From: Bacteroidales bacterium UBA4893
GTDB taxonomy: Bacteria > Bacteroidota > Bacteroidia > Bacteroidales > P3
Length of the DNA: 64,000 nt
Assembly: GCA_002399025.1 (NCBI GenBank)
Contig: DHCV01000007.1
Location: 62,001-126,000, forward strand
Direction of reading: 5' to 3'
The notes under the pieces are model-generated. The model was not told where the DNA came from, made no database searches, and saw only the letters and a program-made list of their open reading frames with translations. The position numbers and the translations under genes are program-made. Below, piece by piece: positions 52,280 to 61,687 of this stretch; position 1 is the first letter of the stretch, and every line of letters starts with the position of its first letter.

Positions 52280-53371
52280 TTAGTTTTTTATTAATGATAA
52301 CCAATGATTAATAATGACATTTTGAGCAAATAAGTTTTTAGCTTTATTTTTAGAGTTTTTTCCCATCTGAGTTATACTGCTTTCTTTAATCTTTGAAACT
52401 GCAACAATTGATTCTTTTATTAATTCTACGTTATCCCAATCACAAAGAAAACCATTACTTTCATCAACTAACACCTTATAATCTGAAACTTTAGTCATAA
52501 TAATGGGCTTACCAATCATCATTGCTTCGCATATTGCATTAGGCAAACCTTCAACGCTACTAAAAAGTGCTACTACATCAGATTTATTATATAATTCAGG
52601 AATCTTATCAGATACAGGATGCAATTCAATAATATCAGTTAAATGATATTCATTAATTTTCTTATTTGCTTCATTATATACTATTTCTCTTGAACTATCA
52701 TTTTTCCCATACCAATCTACTTTAATTTTATTTCTCTCTTCATTATTTAACAATGCTAAAGCATTAATTAATCCAATTGGATTTTTAATATATTGATATG
52801 AGGCTGCTACAATAATATGAGTTTTACCATTTTTTCTGGGAATATATTCTGAAGTTATTTCCGGGAGAGTAACAATATTATATATTGTTATCAGTTTTTC
52901 TTTATATTGAGGATAGTGCTTTTCCCACATTTCTCTTGCATTATTCGAATTGCATACAATTGCATCGGAATATCTCTGAAACCATGCAAATATTTTTCCT
53001 TTTCTTGAATTAAAAGTAGATTCTTTTGCACTTCTCTCTCCTGTAATTACTTTCCATGATTTCCCTCCTATTGCTGATAAATTATTTAAAAAGTTTGCAG
53101 TATGGAGAAAAGAAATAACAGCATCATATTTACCATTTCTAATATAATTTCTTACTTTGAATAAGCGAAATAGATAATTATTCTCTATTTTCCATACTAC
53201 AGAAACATTACTATCTTTTAGTAAATAAGAATAATAATCTCCATTTGAATAGCATAATATATCGACTTTATAATTATAATAAGATAATTCACGAGCCAAA
53301 ACAACCATTTGCCTTTCTGCACCTCCTCCTCCTGTAGCTAAATTAGGAGCCACAAATAAAATCTTCTTCAT
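52280..53371 (-). CDS. Family 4-type glycosyltransferase
   Basis: A 363-residue GT-B enzyme. The N-terminal loop VAPNLATGGGGAERQM is typical of group 1 enzymes that act on lipid-linked glycans. The donor-site region is KSDVVALFSSVEGLPNAICE followed by AMMIGKPII. Donor unknown. It heads a tightly packed run of genes down to about 46.3 kb; upstream lies a 245-nt repeat-filled gap. Confidence 0.9.
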   Translation of the reverse strand: MKKILFVAPNLATGGGGAERQMVVLARELSYYNYKVDILCYSNGDYYSYLLKDSNVSVVWKIENNYLFRLFKVRNYIRNGKYDAVISFLHTANFLNNLSAIGGKSWKVITGERSAKESTFNSRKGKIFAWFQRYSDAIVCNSNNAREMWEKHYPQYKEKLITIYNIVTLPEITSEYIPRKNGKTHIIVAASYQYIKNPIGLINALALLNNEERNKIKVDWYGKNDSSREIVYNEANKKINEYHLTDIIELHPVSDKIPELYNKSDVVALFSSVEGLPNAICEAMMIGKPIIMTKVSDYKVLVDESNGFLCDWDNVELIKESIVAVSKIKESSITQMGKNSKNKAKNLFAQNVIINHWLSLIKN

Positions 53372-53396
53372 ATATAAATCTTCTTCATTATTAATA

Positions 53397-53530
53397 TATC
53401 CACCTCATTTCCTCAACACCTCACAATCTCACAAACTCACATCCTCAACACCTCACCTTTTACCTTTTACCTCTTACTTTTTACTTTTTACCTTGCGAAG
53501 CACTTCCTTTTACCTTCTACCTTTTAGTTC
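53397..53530. repeat. Low-complexity tract (CTCAACACCTCAC and CTTTTACC types)
   Basis: CCTCAACACCTCACAATCTC and related text (53407-53450) is followed by repeated CCTTTTACCTTTTAC/CTTACTTTTTAC (53451-53525). The CCTTTTACCTTTTAC text recurs near 58180. No coding capacity. Confidence 0.5.
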
Positions 53531-53616
53531 CTAATATATAATCTTCTGGAAAATGCAACTGCAAAAGGCAAGCAAGCAGATAATTTTGTTAATAAAAATC
53601 AGATGAAACTAAATTA

Positions 53617-54546
53617 TTATTGTCTTTGTTTTATCTGATTAATTAATAAACTAGTAAATACTCTTGCTCCATTATCATTTAAATGTGCTCCATCTTTATA
53701 AAACTCATTATTAGAAATTAATGATATGCCTCCATTATCATAAAAATGAATATTAGTTTTCTCTAATATATGAATTAATTCTTTATAACTATTAATCCCT
53801 TTATAGTTAAGCGTGGAATATCTTGGCGAAATTGAGAATATTAATTTAATATTTTTTTCCTTAGAAATATGTATAATCTCATTAAGTAGAGAAACAGTAA
53901 ATTCATCCACACTATCATTAATCTCAATTTCATTTTTTGAAATTAATTCTGGATATTTATATCCTTTATTTGGTAAAGCCATATAACCTTTTTCACTTAT
54001 ATAGTCAGGCAAAAATATCTTTCCAAATATCGCAATAAACCTTGAGTTATATTTATACATAGAACTCATTATTTTTATGTTTTCAAATCTACTTTTCTTA
54101 TGAATTATTTTTTTAAACATATCATTTTCATTATAGAAAGGATATAGTTCATATACTTCATCATAATCTGCAAATCCACTAGAGAGAAAATTAGGTTCTA
54201 TATCAATAATTACAATCTTAGGAGTATATCTTTTAGAAATTGCATCGAACATAGCAGCAGAATAATAAAAAGGTTTACCATCCTTTCCACAATTGAAGGT
54301 TGATAAGCTTAAAGAATCCTCAACAATTGATGGTATATAATGATGATTAGCTCTTGATGAACCCAAAATAATAACATCAGAATCTACTTTCTTTATCGTA
54401 TATTCTGTTCTCATAGCATTAGGAGCTTTACTAAGTGCTATATCTGAAATCTTCTGAAAAAATACACCTACCAAAATATCAGCCACTACAACTAATAATA
54501 ATACAATAGATAAACTTCTAATCAATAACCTTATATCTCTTTTCAT
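53617..54546 (-). CDS. SGNH-type hydrolase/acyltransferase partner of the MBOAT protein
   Basis: A 309-residue protein with one N-terminal membrane helix (about 9-31), then an SGNH/GDSL-like domain. The block I serine sits in IILGSSRANHHYI and the block V Asp-His in DGAHLNDNGA. This resembles the periplasmic AlgX/DltD-type partners that finish O-acyl transfer. The gene is 10 nt downstream of the MBOAT gene, so together they form a polysaccharide O-acetylation unit. The acyl acceptor is unknown. Confidence 0.8.
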   Translation of the reverse strand: MKRDIRLLIRSLSIVLLLVVVADILVGVFFQKISDIALSKAPNAMRTEYTIKKVDSDVIILGSSRANHHYIPSIVEDSLSLSTFNCGKDGKPFYYSAAMFDAISKRYTPKIVIIDIEPNFLSSGFADYDEVYELYPFYNENDMFKKIIHKKSRFENIKIMSSMYKYNSRFIAIFGKIFLPDYISEKGYMALPNKGYKYPELISKNEIEINDSVDEFTVSLLNEIIHISKEKNIKLIFSISPRYSTLNYKGINSYKELIHILEKTNIHFYDNGGISLISNNEFYKDGAHLNDNGARVFTSLLINQIKQRQ

Positions 54547-54556
54547 ACATTATAGA

Positions 54557-55957
54557 TTAAAATTGGAAATATATAAATTGACCACTATCAAAAACTCCAA
54601 ACAATAAAATTATTGAAATCATAAGGATATAATAACTATATCTTTTTATTGCAAATCTTGAAGTTGAAAATTTAATATTTAAATTATACTCGTCTTTAAT
54701 ATCTTTTAAGAACAATAAAGCAATTCCAATAAAAGAATATCCTAAAGTGGTTTGATTAATAAACAAACTACCTGGAGTGGAAAAAATCTTACTAATAATA
54801 ATATAAGCGTCTGAAATTGTATTTGCTCTAAAAAATATCCAAGCAAAAGCAACAAGAATAAATGTTATTAAAATTTCTATCCCTTTTATTGTTTTGAATT
54901 TAGGTAAGTACCTATCTTTTAAAATTCCAAACACCTGATATACACCATGTAGCCCCCCCCAAACAACAAATGTATAATTAGCTCCATGCCATATACCACT
55001 CACAAAAAATGTTAGAAATAAATTGAATTTATGCCTAGTACTACTAACTTTATTCCCTCCTAATGGAATATAAAAGTAATCTTTAAACCATGTTGATAAT
55101 GAAATGTGCCAACGTTTCCAAAAATCTTTAATTGATAAAGCAAAATATGGTCTATTAAAATTAGTCATTAAATCAAATCCCATAATTTTAGCTGTACCGA
55201 TCGCAATTAATGAATAACCAGCAAAATCACAATAAATTTGAATACTGAAAAATATTGTTGCCAAAATAAATGAGAAACCATTATGATTGTCTACATTATT
55301 ATAAACTGCATCAACATAAATTGACAATCTATCTGCTACTACAAGTTTCATAAAGTAGCCCCAAAGCATAATTTTTAAACCAGCAGAAATTCTATTAAAA
55401 TCTATATTATGAATATCTCTAAACTGTGGTAATAGATTTTTTGATCTTTCAATAGGACCTGCAACAAGCTGAGGAAAAAATGAAATAAATAATGCATAAA
55501 TACCCAAATGTTTTTCAGCTTTTACATCACCTCTATACACATCAATTGTATAACCAACAGCTTGAAAAGTGTAAAAAGATATTCCGACAGGAAGTAAAAT
55601 ATCAAGGTTAGGTACATCCCACCTAATATTCATTACTTCTAATATCTGGAAAATAGAATCATTTAAAAAATTAAAATACTTAAATAGAAATAGAATACCA
55701 AAGTTTATTATTAAACTAATAGTAAGATATATTCTTTTTCTCTTCCTATTATCTTTATATTTCTCTAAAAGTAAAGAACATGCATAAGTTATAAAAGTCG
55801 AACCAAATATTAAAACTGCATAAACTGGATTCCAGTTCATATAGAAATAATAACTTGCTAACAATAGGAATAACCATCTATATTTGTGAGGGATAATGAA
55901 ATATAATACACAAACTAATGGAAAGAAAATTAAAAAGATGAAAGAATTAAACAGCAT
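54557..55957 (-). CDS. MBOAT-family O-acyltransferase (AlgI/DltB-like)
   Basis: A 466-residue polytopic membrane protein with about eleven helices. The MBOAT core includes PQLVAGPIERS, SLKDFW-like SIKDFWKRWHISLSTWFKDY, and the invariant histidine in FVSGIWHGANYTFVVWGGLH. It moves acyl groups from cytosol to periplasm. Paired with the SGNH-like gene just downstream. The gap before it has no gene. Confidence 0.92.
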   Translation of the reverse strand: MLFNSFIFLIFFPLVCVLYFIIPHKYRWLFLLLASYYFYMNWNPVYAVLIFGSTFITYACSLLLEKYKDNRKRKRIYLTISLIINFGILFLFKYFNFLNDSIFQILEVMNIRWDVPNLDILLPVGISFYTFQAVGYTIDVYRGDVKAEKHLGIYALFISFFPQLVAGPIERSKNLLPQFRDIHNIDFNRISAGLKIMLWGYFMKLVVADRLSIYVDAVYNNVDNHNGFSFILATIFFSIQIYCDFAGYSLIAIGTAKIMGFDLMTNFNRPYFALSIKDFWKRWHISLSTWFKDYFYIPLGGNKVSSTRHKFNLFLTFFVSGIWHGANYTFVVWGGLHGVYQVFGILKDRYLPKFKTIKGIEILITFILVAFAWIFFRANTISDAYIIISKIFSTPGSLFINQTTLGYSFIGIALLFLKDIKDEYNLNIKFSTSRFAIKRYSYYILMISIILLFGVFDSGQFIYFQF

Positions 55958-56304
55958 AATTATTTATTCATATTAATTATTTAGGATGATTTTTTTAAAT
56001 ATATTTTTACAGAATCAAGTTTCATTATAGTGATAGTGAAAAGTCTATGAAATAAAATAAAAAGATTATAATATAAAAAGTAATAAATACAATTTGAAAA
56101 TCTTTTATGGGTTTCCCCTTTTAGCCGAATTAGTAGTAACATTAATTTGTAGTAGTTTCATAATATCAATTTGTATTTTCAAACTTTTACAACCTCAAAG
56201 AGAAGCCCTATAACAGAAACTTCTCTTTAATTCTTTTATAAATATTTATTCTTATATGTATAAACAAAAATGGTTGAGTTTTAGTTCAGAGTTTATTAAA
56301 AAGC
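55958..56304. other. Gene-free AT-rich gap between the HU and MBOAT genes
   Basis: No ORF of interest, no repeat shared with other gaps and no clear -7 box for the MBOAT gene. Only the terminator at its right end (56298-56347) is a recognisable feature. Confidence 0.5.
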
Positions 56305-56347
56305 GAGAAGTCCATAGAGGGAATCATATGGGCTTCTCATTTTTTAA
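56298..56347 (-). terminator. Terminator of the HU-related gene
   Basis: A 12-bp stem GAGAAGTCCATA/TATGGGCTTCTC (one G-U pair) with a 10-nt loop, flanked by A-rich and T-rich runs on either side, so it should work in both directions. It lies 20 nt past the HU stop. Confidence 0.8.
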
Positions 56348-56366
56348 AAGGTTAAACCATTCTTAG

Positions 56367-56801
56367 TTATGGAGTTGGTTCTTCTTCCTCTCCATTTACA
56401 ACTAAGCCCTTGAAGTCTAATTTTTGGATTTTTGCCTTGATATCTTTGATTTTCTTTCCAAAAACCACAGATGGTGCAAATCTCAAATAGACCCTCTTAA
56501 TCGTAGTGGCATCCACCTCATCGGCAGTTGCCATTGCAGTTGCCTTTATTCCTAGGACAAATTTTCCTAAGTCTCCCAATTCTACTGCGTTTCCCTCTTC
56601 GACAGCCCAACCAATTACGGTCTCCAATTGAGCCAAGACACTTAAGATATCACCTCGAGATAATGACGATGTTTCTGCAATCATCTCAGAAAGTTTTCTG
56701 GTATCAATTACATCATCGTACAAAATCTTTGCAACGTACTTCTCACCTGGTGAATAGCCGGTGGTGATATTCTTTTTTTGCTTAATGAATTTTAGAGCCA
56801 T
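56367..56801 (-). CDS. HU-related DNA-binding protein (HU_rel type)
   Basis: A 144-residue Bacteroidetes HU-like histone. The first 125 residues form the IHF/HU fold with a beta-arm (VEEGNAVELGDLGKFVLGIK then TIKRVYLRFAPS) and are followed by a flexible tail ending NGEEEEPTP. It begins MALKFIKQKKNITTG as in the TIGR01201-type family. It binds DNA non-specifically. These genes are often found near capsule loci in the phylum. The gap upstream holds phased array D, which could be a target or a leader structure. Confidence 0.88.
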   Translation of the reverse strand: MALKFIKQKKNITTGYSPGEKYVAKILYDDVIDTRKLSEMIAETSSLSRGDILSVLAQLETVIGWAVEEGNAVELGDLGKFVLGIKATAMATADEVDATTIKRVYLRFAPSVVFGKKIKDIKAKIQKLDFKGLVVNGEEEEPTP

Positions 56802-56975
56802 AGAGCAAAAATTTTGGTGGTGAATAATGTTCGGAGATAAGCCCGTCCTATCTCTATAGTAACACGGTTACACTTCTTGAACGCACCCATAAGTGTTTTA
56901 TTTTTCAAAATCAAATATTTAACATTATTTAATATTCCAAATGCCAAAAATGTCGAAAAACGAGTAAAATTGAAA

Positions 56976-57098
56976 ATTTATTTGATGTTTACCCCCTGTA
57001 CTTTTGATTTTCGACCCCTAAACATCAGATGTTTGACCCCTAAACATCAAATAAACAAAGTCAAACATCAAATGAAAATTGCTCAATCATCAAGTAAT
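56976..57098. repeat. Phased array D: six 15-bp units at 22/21-bp spacing
   Basis: Units start at 56976, 56998, 57020, 57042, 57063 and 57084 (steps 22, 22, 22, 21, 21). Unit 3 AAACATCAGATGTTT is a near palindrome. Unit 1 ATTTATTTGATGTTT is the complement of unit 4 AAACATCAAATAAAC at 14/15 positions. Spacers 1-3 share ACCCCT. It lies in the 343-nt gap upstream of the HU-related gene, where nothing else is recognised. Confidence 0.7.
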
Positions 57099-57144
57099 CG
57101 AAGGACATATGTTAAATCCATTAACATTAATATTTTGAAAATCT

Positions 57145-57408
57145 CTATGTATCGTCATCTTCAAGATTAATTCCAAATCTTTTTTTCAGCAATTCAATAA
57201 CAGATTCCTTATCATATTTAACCATATCCTCTAAAATACCAACAGTAGAATTTAGAACCTCTCTAACAGTATCCTCATTGATATTCATTTCTTTGGCAAT
57301 CAATGGTGCCATCTTCTCAATTTGAAATAAATATTCAATAGAATGCAAATTTTTCTTAGCCTCAATCTCTTTTAAAACTAATTTTTCAATTCTTTCCTTG
57401 TCATCCAT
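57145..57408 (-). CDS. Small hypothetical helical protein
   Basis: The ATG at 57408 is preferred; the longer ORF start (57459) runs through a GTTGAG-type minisatellite. About 87 residues, highly charged and helical (MDDKERIEKLVLKEIEAKKN, then MNINEDTVREVLNSTVGIL). The C-terminus is acidic (NLEDDDT). No family is recognised. Together with the gene at 57502 it forms a two-gene minus-strand unit separated by the dispersed AT-rich repeat; a toxin-antitoxin or transcription-factor role is only a guess. Confidence 0.5.
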   Translation of the reverse strand: MDDKERIEKLVLKEIEAKKNLHSIEYLFQIEKMAPLIAKEMNINEDTVREVLNSTVGILEDMVKYDKESVIELLKKRFGINLEDDDT

Positions 57409-57411
57409 TTG

Positions 57412-57500
57412 TTTATTTGTTGAGATGTTGAGGTGTTGAGTTGTTGAGTTGCTAACCAATTTAAAAATTAAAAATTACAATTTAAAAATGAAACTAAAGT
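57412..57500. repeat. GTTGAG minisatellite plus AT-rich dispersed repeat
   Basis: GTTTATTTGTTGAGATGTTG followed by AGGTGTTGAGTTGTTGAGTTG (57412-57451) precedes the 57145 gene start. It is followed by CAATTTAAAAATTAAAAATT and TACAATTTAAAAATG (57459-57491), just before the stop at 57502. Both elements match those flanking genes at 31.6-42 kb. Confidence 0.6.
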
Positions 57501-57501
57501 T

Positions 57502-57963
57502 CTAATCTGCAATAGTGTAGATATAATATTTTTCATATAGATCAAATAATTCATTGATTTTTTTCATAAACTCTATAATTTCTGCAAAACTTATACGCCT
57601 AAAATTATGAGCAGAAGCAATTATACTTTCACGAGAATCGAAGTTTAAAATACCAACACCATCAAGTATCTTATGAATAGTATTTTTCTTCAAATTCCAT
57701 AATATCATAAGTTCTTTTTGAATTTCATTAATCTCTGGAACAGTAAAAACAGAATTAGAAATTGAATAAGGGGATTTCTCATCAAAAAGGAAAGCGATTT
57801 CTTTTAAAAGAAAGAGACTTAAAAGTTCAACAGAATTGTAATTAATAATACCTTCACGTCTTTTCATCACTTTATCAATCTCTGTATAGATATTAAACCA
57901 AGATTTAAAACTTATAAGTTGAAAATACAATCTATCATTTTTAATATGATCGGGATGTTTCAT
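57502..57963 (-). CDS. Hypothetical helical protein
   Basis: The ATG at 57963 is chosen (MKHPDHIKNDRLYFQLISFK) over 57993, which adds only leader-like residues. About 153 residues, predicted mostly helical. Visible features: KVMKRREGIINYNSVELLSL, a basic patch followed by hydrophobic helices, and HKILDGVGIL. No known domain is recognised. The cassette-like flanks (AT repeat behind it, AT-rich 358-nt gap before it) resemble those of the AAA/DUF4143 genes. Confidence 0.5.
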   Translation of the reverse strand: MKHPDHIKNDRLYFQLISFKSWFNIYTEIDKVMKRREGIINYNSVELLSLFLLKEIAFLFDEKSPYSISNSVFTVPEINEIQKELMILWNLKKNTIHKILDGVGILNFDSRESIIASAHNFRRISFAEIIEFMKKINELFDLYEKYYIYTIAD

Positions 57964-57993
57964 AATATATAAACTTTTCAGATTAATAATCAA

Positions 57994-58351
57994 TCCACCT
58001 TCTTACTTATTCTATTAATTATTATCTATCATAATAACAGAAATTTAGAACAAACACCTATAATCTCAACTCATATTCTCCGTTTTTATTGTATTGTTTT
58101 TGATTTTTTATATGAGACTTCTTCTATCTCCAATAAATCTAACCTTAAATTTATTACTTCTCTTCATCTTACTTCTCTCCTTTTACCTTTTACTAAAATA
58201 AGTTTAAAAAAATTCTGAACTTAATTTATAATGCCAAACTGGATATACGGATCTTAATAATTATTCTAACATGATATTATAAGGTTAAAACTATTCTTTT
58301 CAATTTTAAACTTAACTCAACTCCTAACTCAAAACTGAATAGAATTAGTAT
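57994..58351. other. Gene-free AT-rich gap
   Basis: No ORF. The only recognisable text is TCTCTCCTTTTACCTTTTAC near 58180, shared with the low-complexity tract at 53451-53525. It separates the cassette genes from the next polysaccharide block. Confidence 0.45.
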
Positions 58352-59365
58352 TTAAGACTTAAGTAAATCATCAATCATCCAACCACAAAAATCAAAATTC
58401 TCTCCTTTATGCCAATTCAAATCTCTATCCCAATATCCTTCACATTTATCATAAGCTGGTGCAGTATAACCATAAGAAATTTCTACAATTAAAGGATTAT
58501 TATCTTTATCAAAAACAAAATCATATGCAATACTTTGAGATTTTATTTTTTCATTTACTTCAAATGCAATTTTAACACATCGCTCATCAATTTGATTCTT
58601 ATCATATATAATACTTCCTCCACCAGAAGCTCTAAAATCATTTTTTCTCACCAATCGCTTTAATGCAAATGCCTTATCTCCAACCACGACAATTCTTATA
58701 TCAAAACTATTATTAGGAATAAAATCTTGAAAATATACATATCCTTTTTCTCTATGATACATCTTTGCAAACTCTGTTGGAATAAATAATCTTGCAAATC
58801 CCTTACATACACCAATAAATGTATCCTTACCTTGAATGAATTTAGAATATCTTTCTTTTAAATAACCAAGTCTATCAAATTGAGAGAAACCTCTTCCAAA
58901 TGCTTTTCTTACAAATTTCTTTGCTTGTAATTTTGTTTTTGCAAGCTTTACATTTGCACTACCAGCTCCGCCTCTAAGTTTAAATACTTTAGGAAATGTT
59001 GTTTTATTAATCCACTCCATAGCTTCTTTCTTTGTATAGAAAACAAAAGAAGGAACAAAAGGGGCATCGATTGCTTCAAAAAGGTATTTCTGTCCTACCT
59101 TATCATCAAAATGCCAAGTGGTATTAAAATTTGGAAATACTTTCATCCCTCTTTGCTCAAGAGAATAAAGAAATTGTTTAGCAAAAAGAACATCCTTATA
59201 ATTACCATGACTATGATGCCACATAAAAGCAGTACAATCACTTATTTGCTCTACAATATCACTATCGTAAGCATTAACTAATATAAATGAGATATTATTC
59301 TTTTCACAATAAGATACCCACCTATCGCTAAAACTTCCTTTACTATTATGTATTGCTATTTTCAT
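58352..59365 (-). CDS. ATP-grasp ligase (RimK-like)
   Basis: A 337-residue ATP-grasp protein. The N-terminal pre-grasp region includes FMWHHSHGNYKDVLFAKQFL. FPKVFKLRGGAGSANVKLAK binds ATP, and the late DYAFVFDK-like segment AYDFVFDKDNNPLIVEISYG carries the metal-binding Glu. It probably joins an amino acid or other carboxylate to the sugar polymer. It overlaps the O-antigen polymerase/ligase gene by 20 nt, so they are co-translated. Confidence 0.8.
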   Translation of the reverse strand: MKIAIHNSKGSFSDRWVSYCEKNNISFILVNAYDSDIVEQISDCTAFMWHHSHGNYKDVLFAKQFLYSLEQRGMKVFPNFNTTWHFDDKVGQKYLFEAIDAPFVPSFVFYTKKEAMEWINKTTFPKVFKLRGGAGSANVKLAKTKLQAKKFVRKAFGRGFSQFDRLGYLKERYSKFIQGKDTFIGVCKGFARLFIPTEFAKMYHREKGYVYFQDFIPNNSFDIRIVVVGDKAFALKRLVRKNDFRASGGGSIIYDKNQIDERCVKIAFEVNEKIKSQSIAYDFVFDKDNNPLIVEISYGYTAPAYDKCEGYWDRDLNWHKGENFDFCGWMIDDLLKS

Positions 59366-60557
59366 ATGATTTTATTTTATTATTATTCATTAAATTTGTT
59401 TTTCCTACTAAGTAGGCTAGAATTATTATAAGTGGAATAAGTCCAATATCAGTATATCCCATACTAAAAATAGTTTTCAAAAACCAAATTAAAAGGATGG
59501 AGTTTATAATTTTTCTATCTCTATGCGACAAAAAATCTTTCTTAGAAAATCTATAGATTTGTGAAAAGAAAAATAGATATATTAATACTCCAAGCATTCC
59601 AGACATAGCTAATAACTCAAGCCAGTCGTTATGGGCAAACATCCCTCCCATTTTAATCGTTGCTGCAAAACCAAATCCAAATAAATAATTCCAAATACTA
59701 TTGTAAGGGGATATAAAATAGTTCCAAATATATGTATATATTACATCTCTTCCACTTGAATCTCCCTCCAAAGTCCTTTCCATTCTTAATTGAAGGTAAT
59801 CACTACTAATATAAAAATAATAGATTAAGGAAGTCGAAATTATAATAAGAACAATCAAAACAAAAAGATTTTTTATAAAATATTTCCCTGAGTTCTTAAT
59901 ATATTGTTGATAGAAATAGTAAAGAGTAAAAAGTACTGCAATTAAAATCGCACCTCTTTTTGCAGCCATCATAACAAATCCAAGAGAAACAAATAATAAT
60001 CCTATAGCTAAACTTCGTCTTTTTATAAAATATAAAAAAGGCATAATATGCACAAAGGCAAAACCTGCATTATTTGTAAATTCCTCTCTATTTGTTTCAA
60101 TAGAAATTTGTTCAGAACTTGAAAAATAACCTACTACTGCAAATAAAAAAAATATATAAAATAAATTTACTATTTCTTTCTCTGAAATCCTATTCTTATA
60201 AGATAAATAATAAACTGGGAAGAAAAAAGACAGGTTAAAAAATATACTTTTAACAATTGTCCATGTATCAAGTCTAAGTAATCCATCTCCAGCATTTATT
60301 GCAGAAACTATAATTGTTTTATCCGAAAAAAAATAATACGCTACATTAAGAATGATCATTAAAACAAAACCATTAATAAGAGGAAGTTTCCAATGATTAA
60401 TCAACAGAATAAAAAATACAACTTCAAATAACAATAAAATTGCAAGTGCGACTTTAGGCAAAAATAATCCACTCGGGATAAAAACACCCTGTGCAAAATA
60501 GAAAAAAAACAAAAAGAATATTAAATACTTTACTGTATTCAGTATATCGACTTTCAT
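59346..60557 (-). CDS. O-antigen polymerase/ligase-like membrane protein
   Basis: A 403-residue protein with about eleven membrane helices. A large loop before the last helices includes RMERTLEGDSSGRDVIYTYI and the family-typical GFAATIKMGGMFAHNDWLEL (an HN/E pattern). This is the Wzy_C/O-antigen ligase layout. It either polymerises repeat units or attaches the polymer to an acceptor. It overlaps both neighbours: by one base with the CapA-like gene and by 20 nt with the ATP-grasp gene. Confidence 0.8.
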   Translation of the reverse strand: MKVDILNTVKYLIFFLFFFYFAQGVFIPSGLFLPKVALAILLLFEVVFFILLINHWKLPLINGFVLMIILNVAYYFFSDKTIIVSAINAGDGLLRLDTWTIVKSIFFNLSFFFPVYYLSYKNRISEKEIVNLFYIFFLFAVVGYFSSSEQISIETNREEFTNNAGFAFVHIMPFLYFIKRRSLAIGLLFVSLGFVMMAAKRGAILIAVLFTLYYFYQQYIKNSGKYFIKNLFVLIVLIIISTSLIYYFYISSDYLQLRMERTLEGDSSGRDVIYTYIWNYFISPYNSIWNYLFGFGFAATIKMGGMFAHNDWLELLAMSGMLGVLIYLFFFSQIYRFSKKDFLSHRDRKIINSILLIWFLKTIFSMGYTDIGLIPLIIILAYLVGKTNLMNNNKIKSYENSNT

Positions 60558-61687
60558 TATTTAGATTTTGATTTAATTGTTTCTTCTAAAATATCTTTAT
60601 GAGATTCACATCTAATTAGATTCAAGAGAAGTAGTTTATATTTATTTTTTATAAATGAAGGGAATAATTTTCTTCTTTGCAATGCTAATATATATCTATT
60701 TCTTATCGGTTCTAAATATGAGAAATATTTAGATTTCTCTTTTTGAACTTGATTTAGAAAATTTGATTCTAATAGATTAACATTATCTATGATTTGATTT
60801 AATTCATAAATCTTATTATCAAACTCTAATCTATCATCTAATATCTCAACATTTGGATTTTCTCCACACTGAACATAAGGAATTAATTCAAAATCAATTT
60901 TATGATTAATTGATAGTTTTAAAATAAAGCCTTCTTCCCATAATTTATTTCTTTTACCATTCATTGAATCAAAACAGAAATTTCCTAATCCATAGAATAT
61001 AGGCTTGCCATTATATATTTCAAAACCAGAATAACAATGTTGATGATGATTTACCACTACATCTGCTCCTGAATCAATAAAGAATTGATATGTTTCTTTC
61101 ATCCTTGGTAAAGGTAATTGATAATGCTCTCTACCCCCATGAACTATAACAATAACATAGTCTGCTTTTTCTTTTGCTTCTTTTATTTGATAATGATTTT
61201 GAATAGGATTTAATGGAGCAGAACCACCAGTAGTTTCAGTAGCTATTGACCATTCCCTTTCACAAAAATTAATAAAAGCAATTTTCTTCCCTTCTATTTC
61301 TTTATATAGAGTCTTCTTAGCTTCATTGATATTAATTCCTCCACCAAAATAATCAATAGTATATTCTTTTAAAGTATCAATAGTATCCTTAACCCCAACA
61401 TCTCCAAAATCATAAAAATGATTATTTGCCAAAGTTACAGAATCAAATCCAGCATATTTAATTGCCTCTACAGCATTCTTAGTGCATTTCAAATTAGGAC
61501 CTGTTTTTTCAATTGGCTTAGCATTATTAATCACAACTGGAGCCTCAAAATTCAAAATAGAATAATCAGCCTTATCAGTTATCTCCTTTACTTGAGAAAA
61601 AACATCTCCATACCTTTTTTCCTCAATTAACTTTGCAACCCTCCTACGAGGACAAAAATCACCTGCTATTATTATATTAATTGACAT
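60557..61687 (-). CDS. CapA-family metallophosphatase-like protein, copy 2
   Basis: A 376-residue PGA_cap family protein. Motifs: IAGDFCPRRR, LNFEAPVV, LANNHFYDFGD, VIVHGGREHYQLP and VNHHQHCYSG. No signal peptide is visible. It is clearly divergent from the copy at 48267-49277 (longer C-terminal tail). The ATG overlaps the AAC(3)-like gene end (61677) by 11 nt. Two CapA proteins in one locus, each near an ATP-grasp gene, suggest two parallel polymer-modifying modules. Confidence 0.85.
   Translation of the reverse strand: MSINIIIAGDFCPRRRVAKLIEEKRYGDVFSQVKEITDKADYSILNFEAPVVINNAKPIEKTGPNLKCTKNAVEAIKYAGFDSVTLANNHFYDFGDVGVKDTIDTLKEYTIDYFGGGININEAKKTLYKEIEGKKIAFINFCEREWSIATETTGGSAPLNPIQNHYQIKEAKEKADYVIVIVHGGREHYQLPLPRMKETYQFFIDSGADVVVNHHQHCYSGFEIYNGKPIFYGLGNFCFDSMNGKRNKLWEEGFILKLSINHKIDFELIPYVQCGENPNVEILDDRLEFDNKIYELNQIIDNVNLLESNFLNQVQKEKSKYFSYLEPIRNRYILALQRRKLFPSFIKNKYKLLLLNLIRCESHKDILEETIKSKSK

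Noticed and set aside
56877..57170. A 97-codon + strand ORF over phased array D
   Set aside because: It consists of repeat-derived low-complexity codons, has no recognisable domain, and runs antisense into the neighbouring gene's end.
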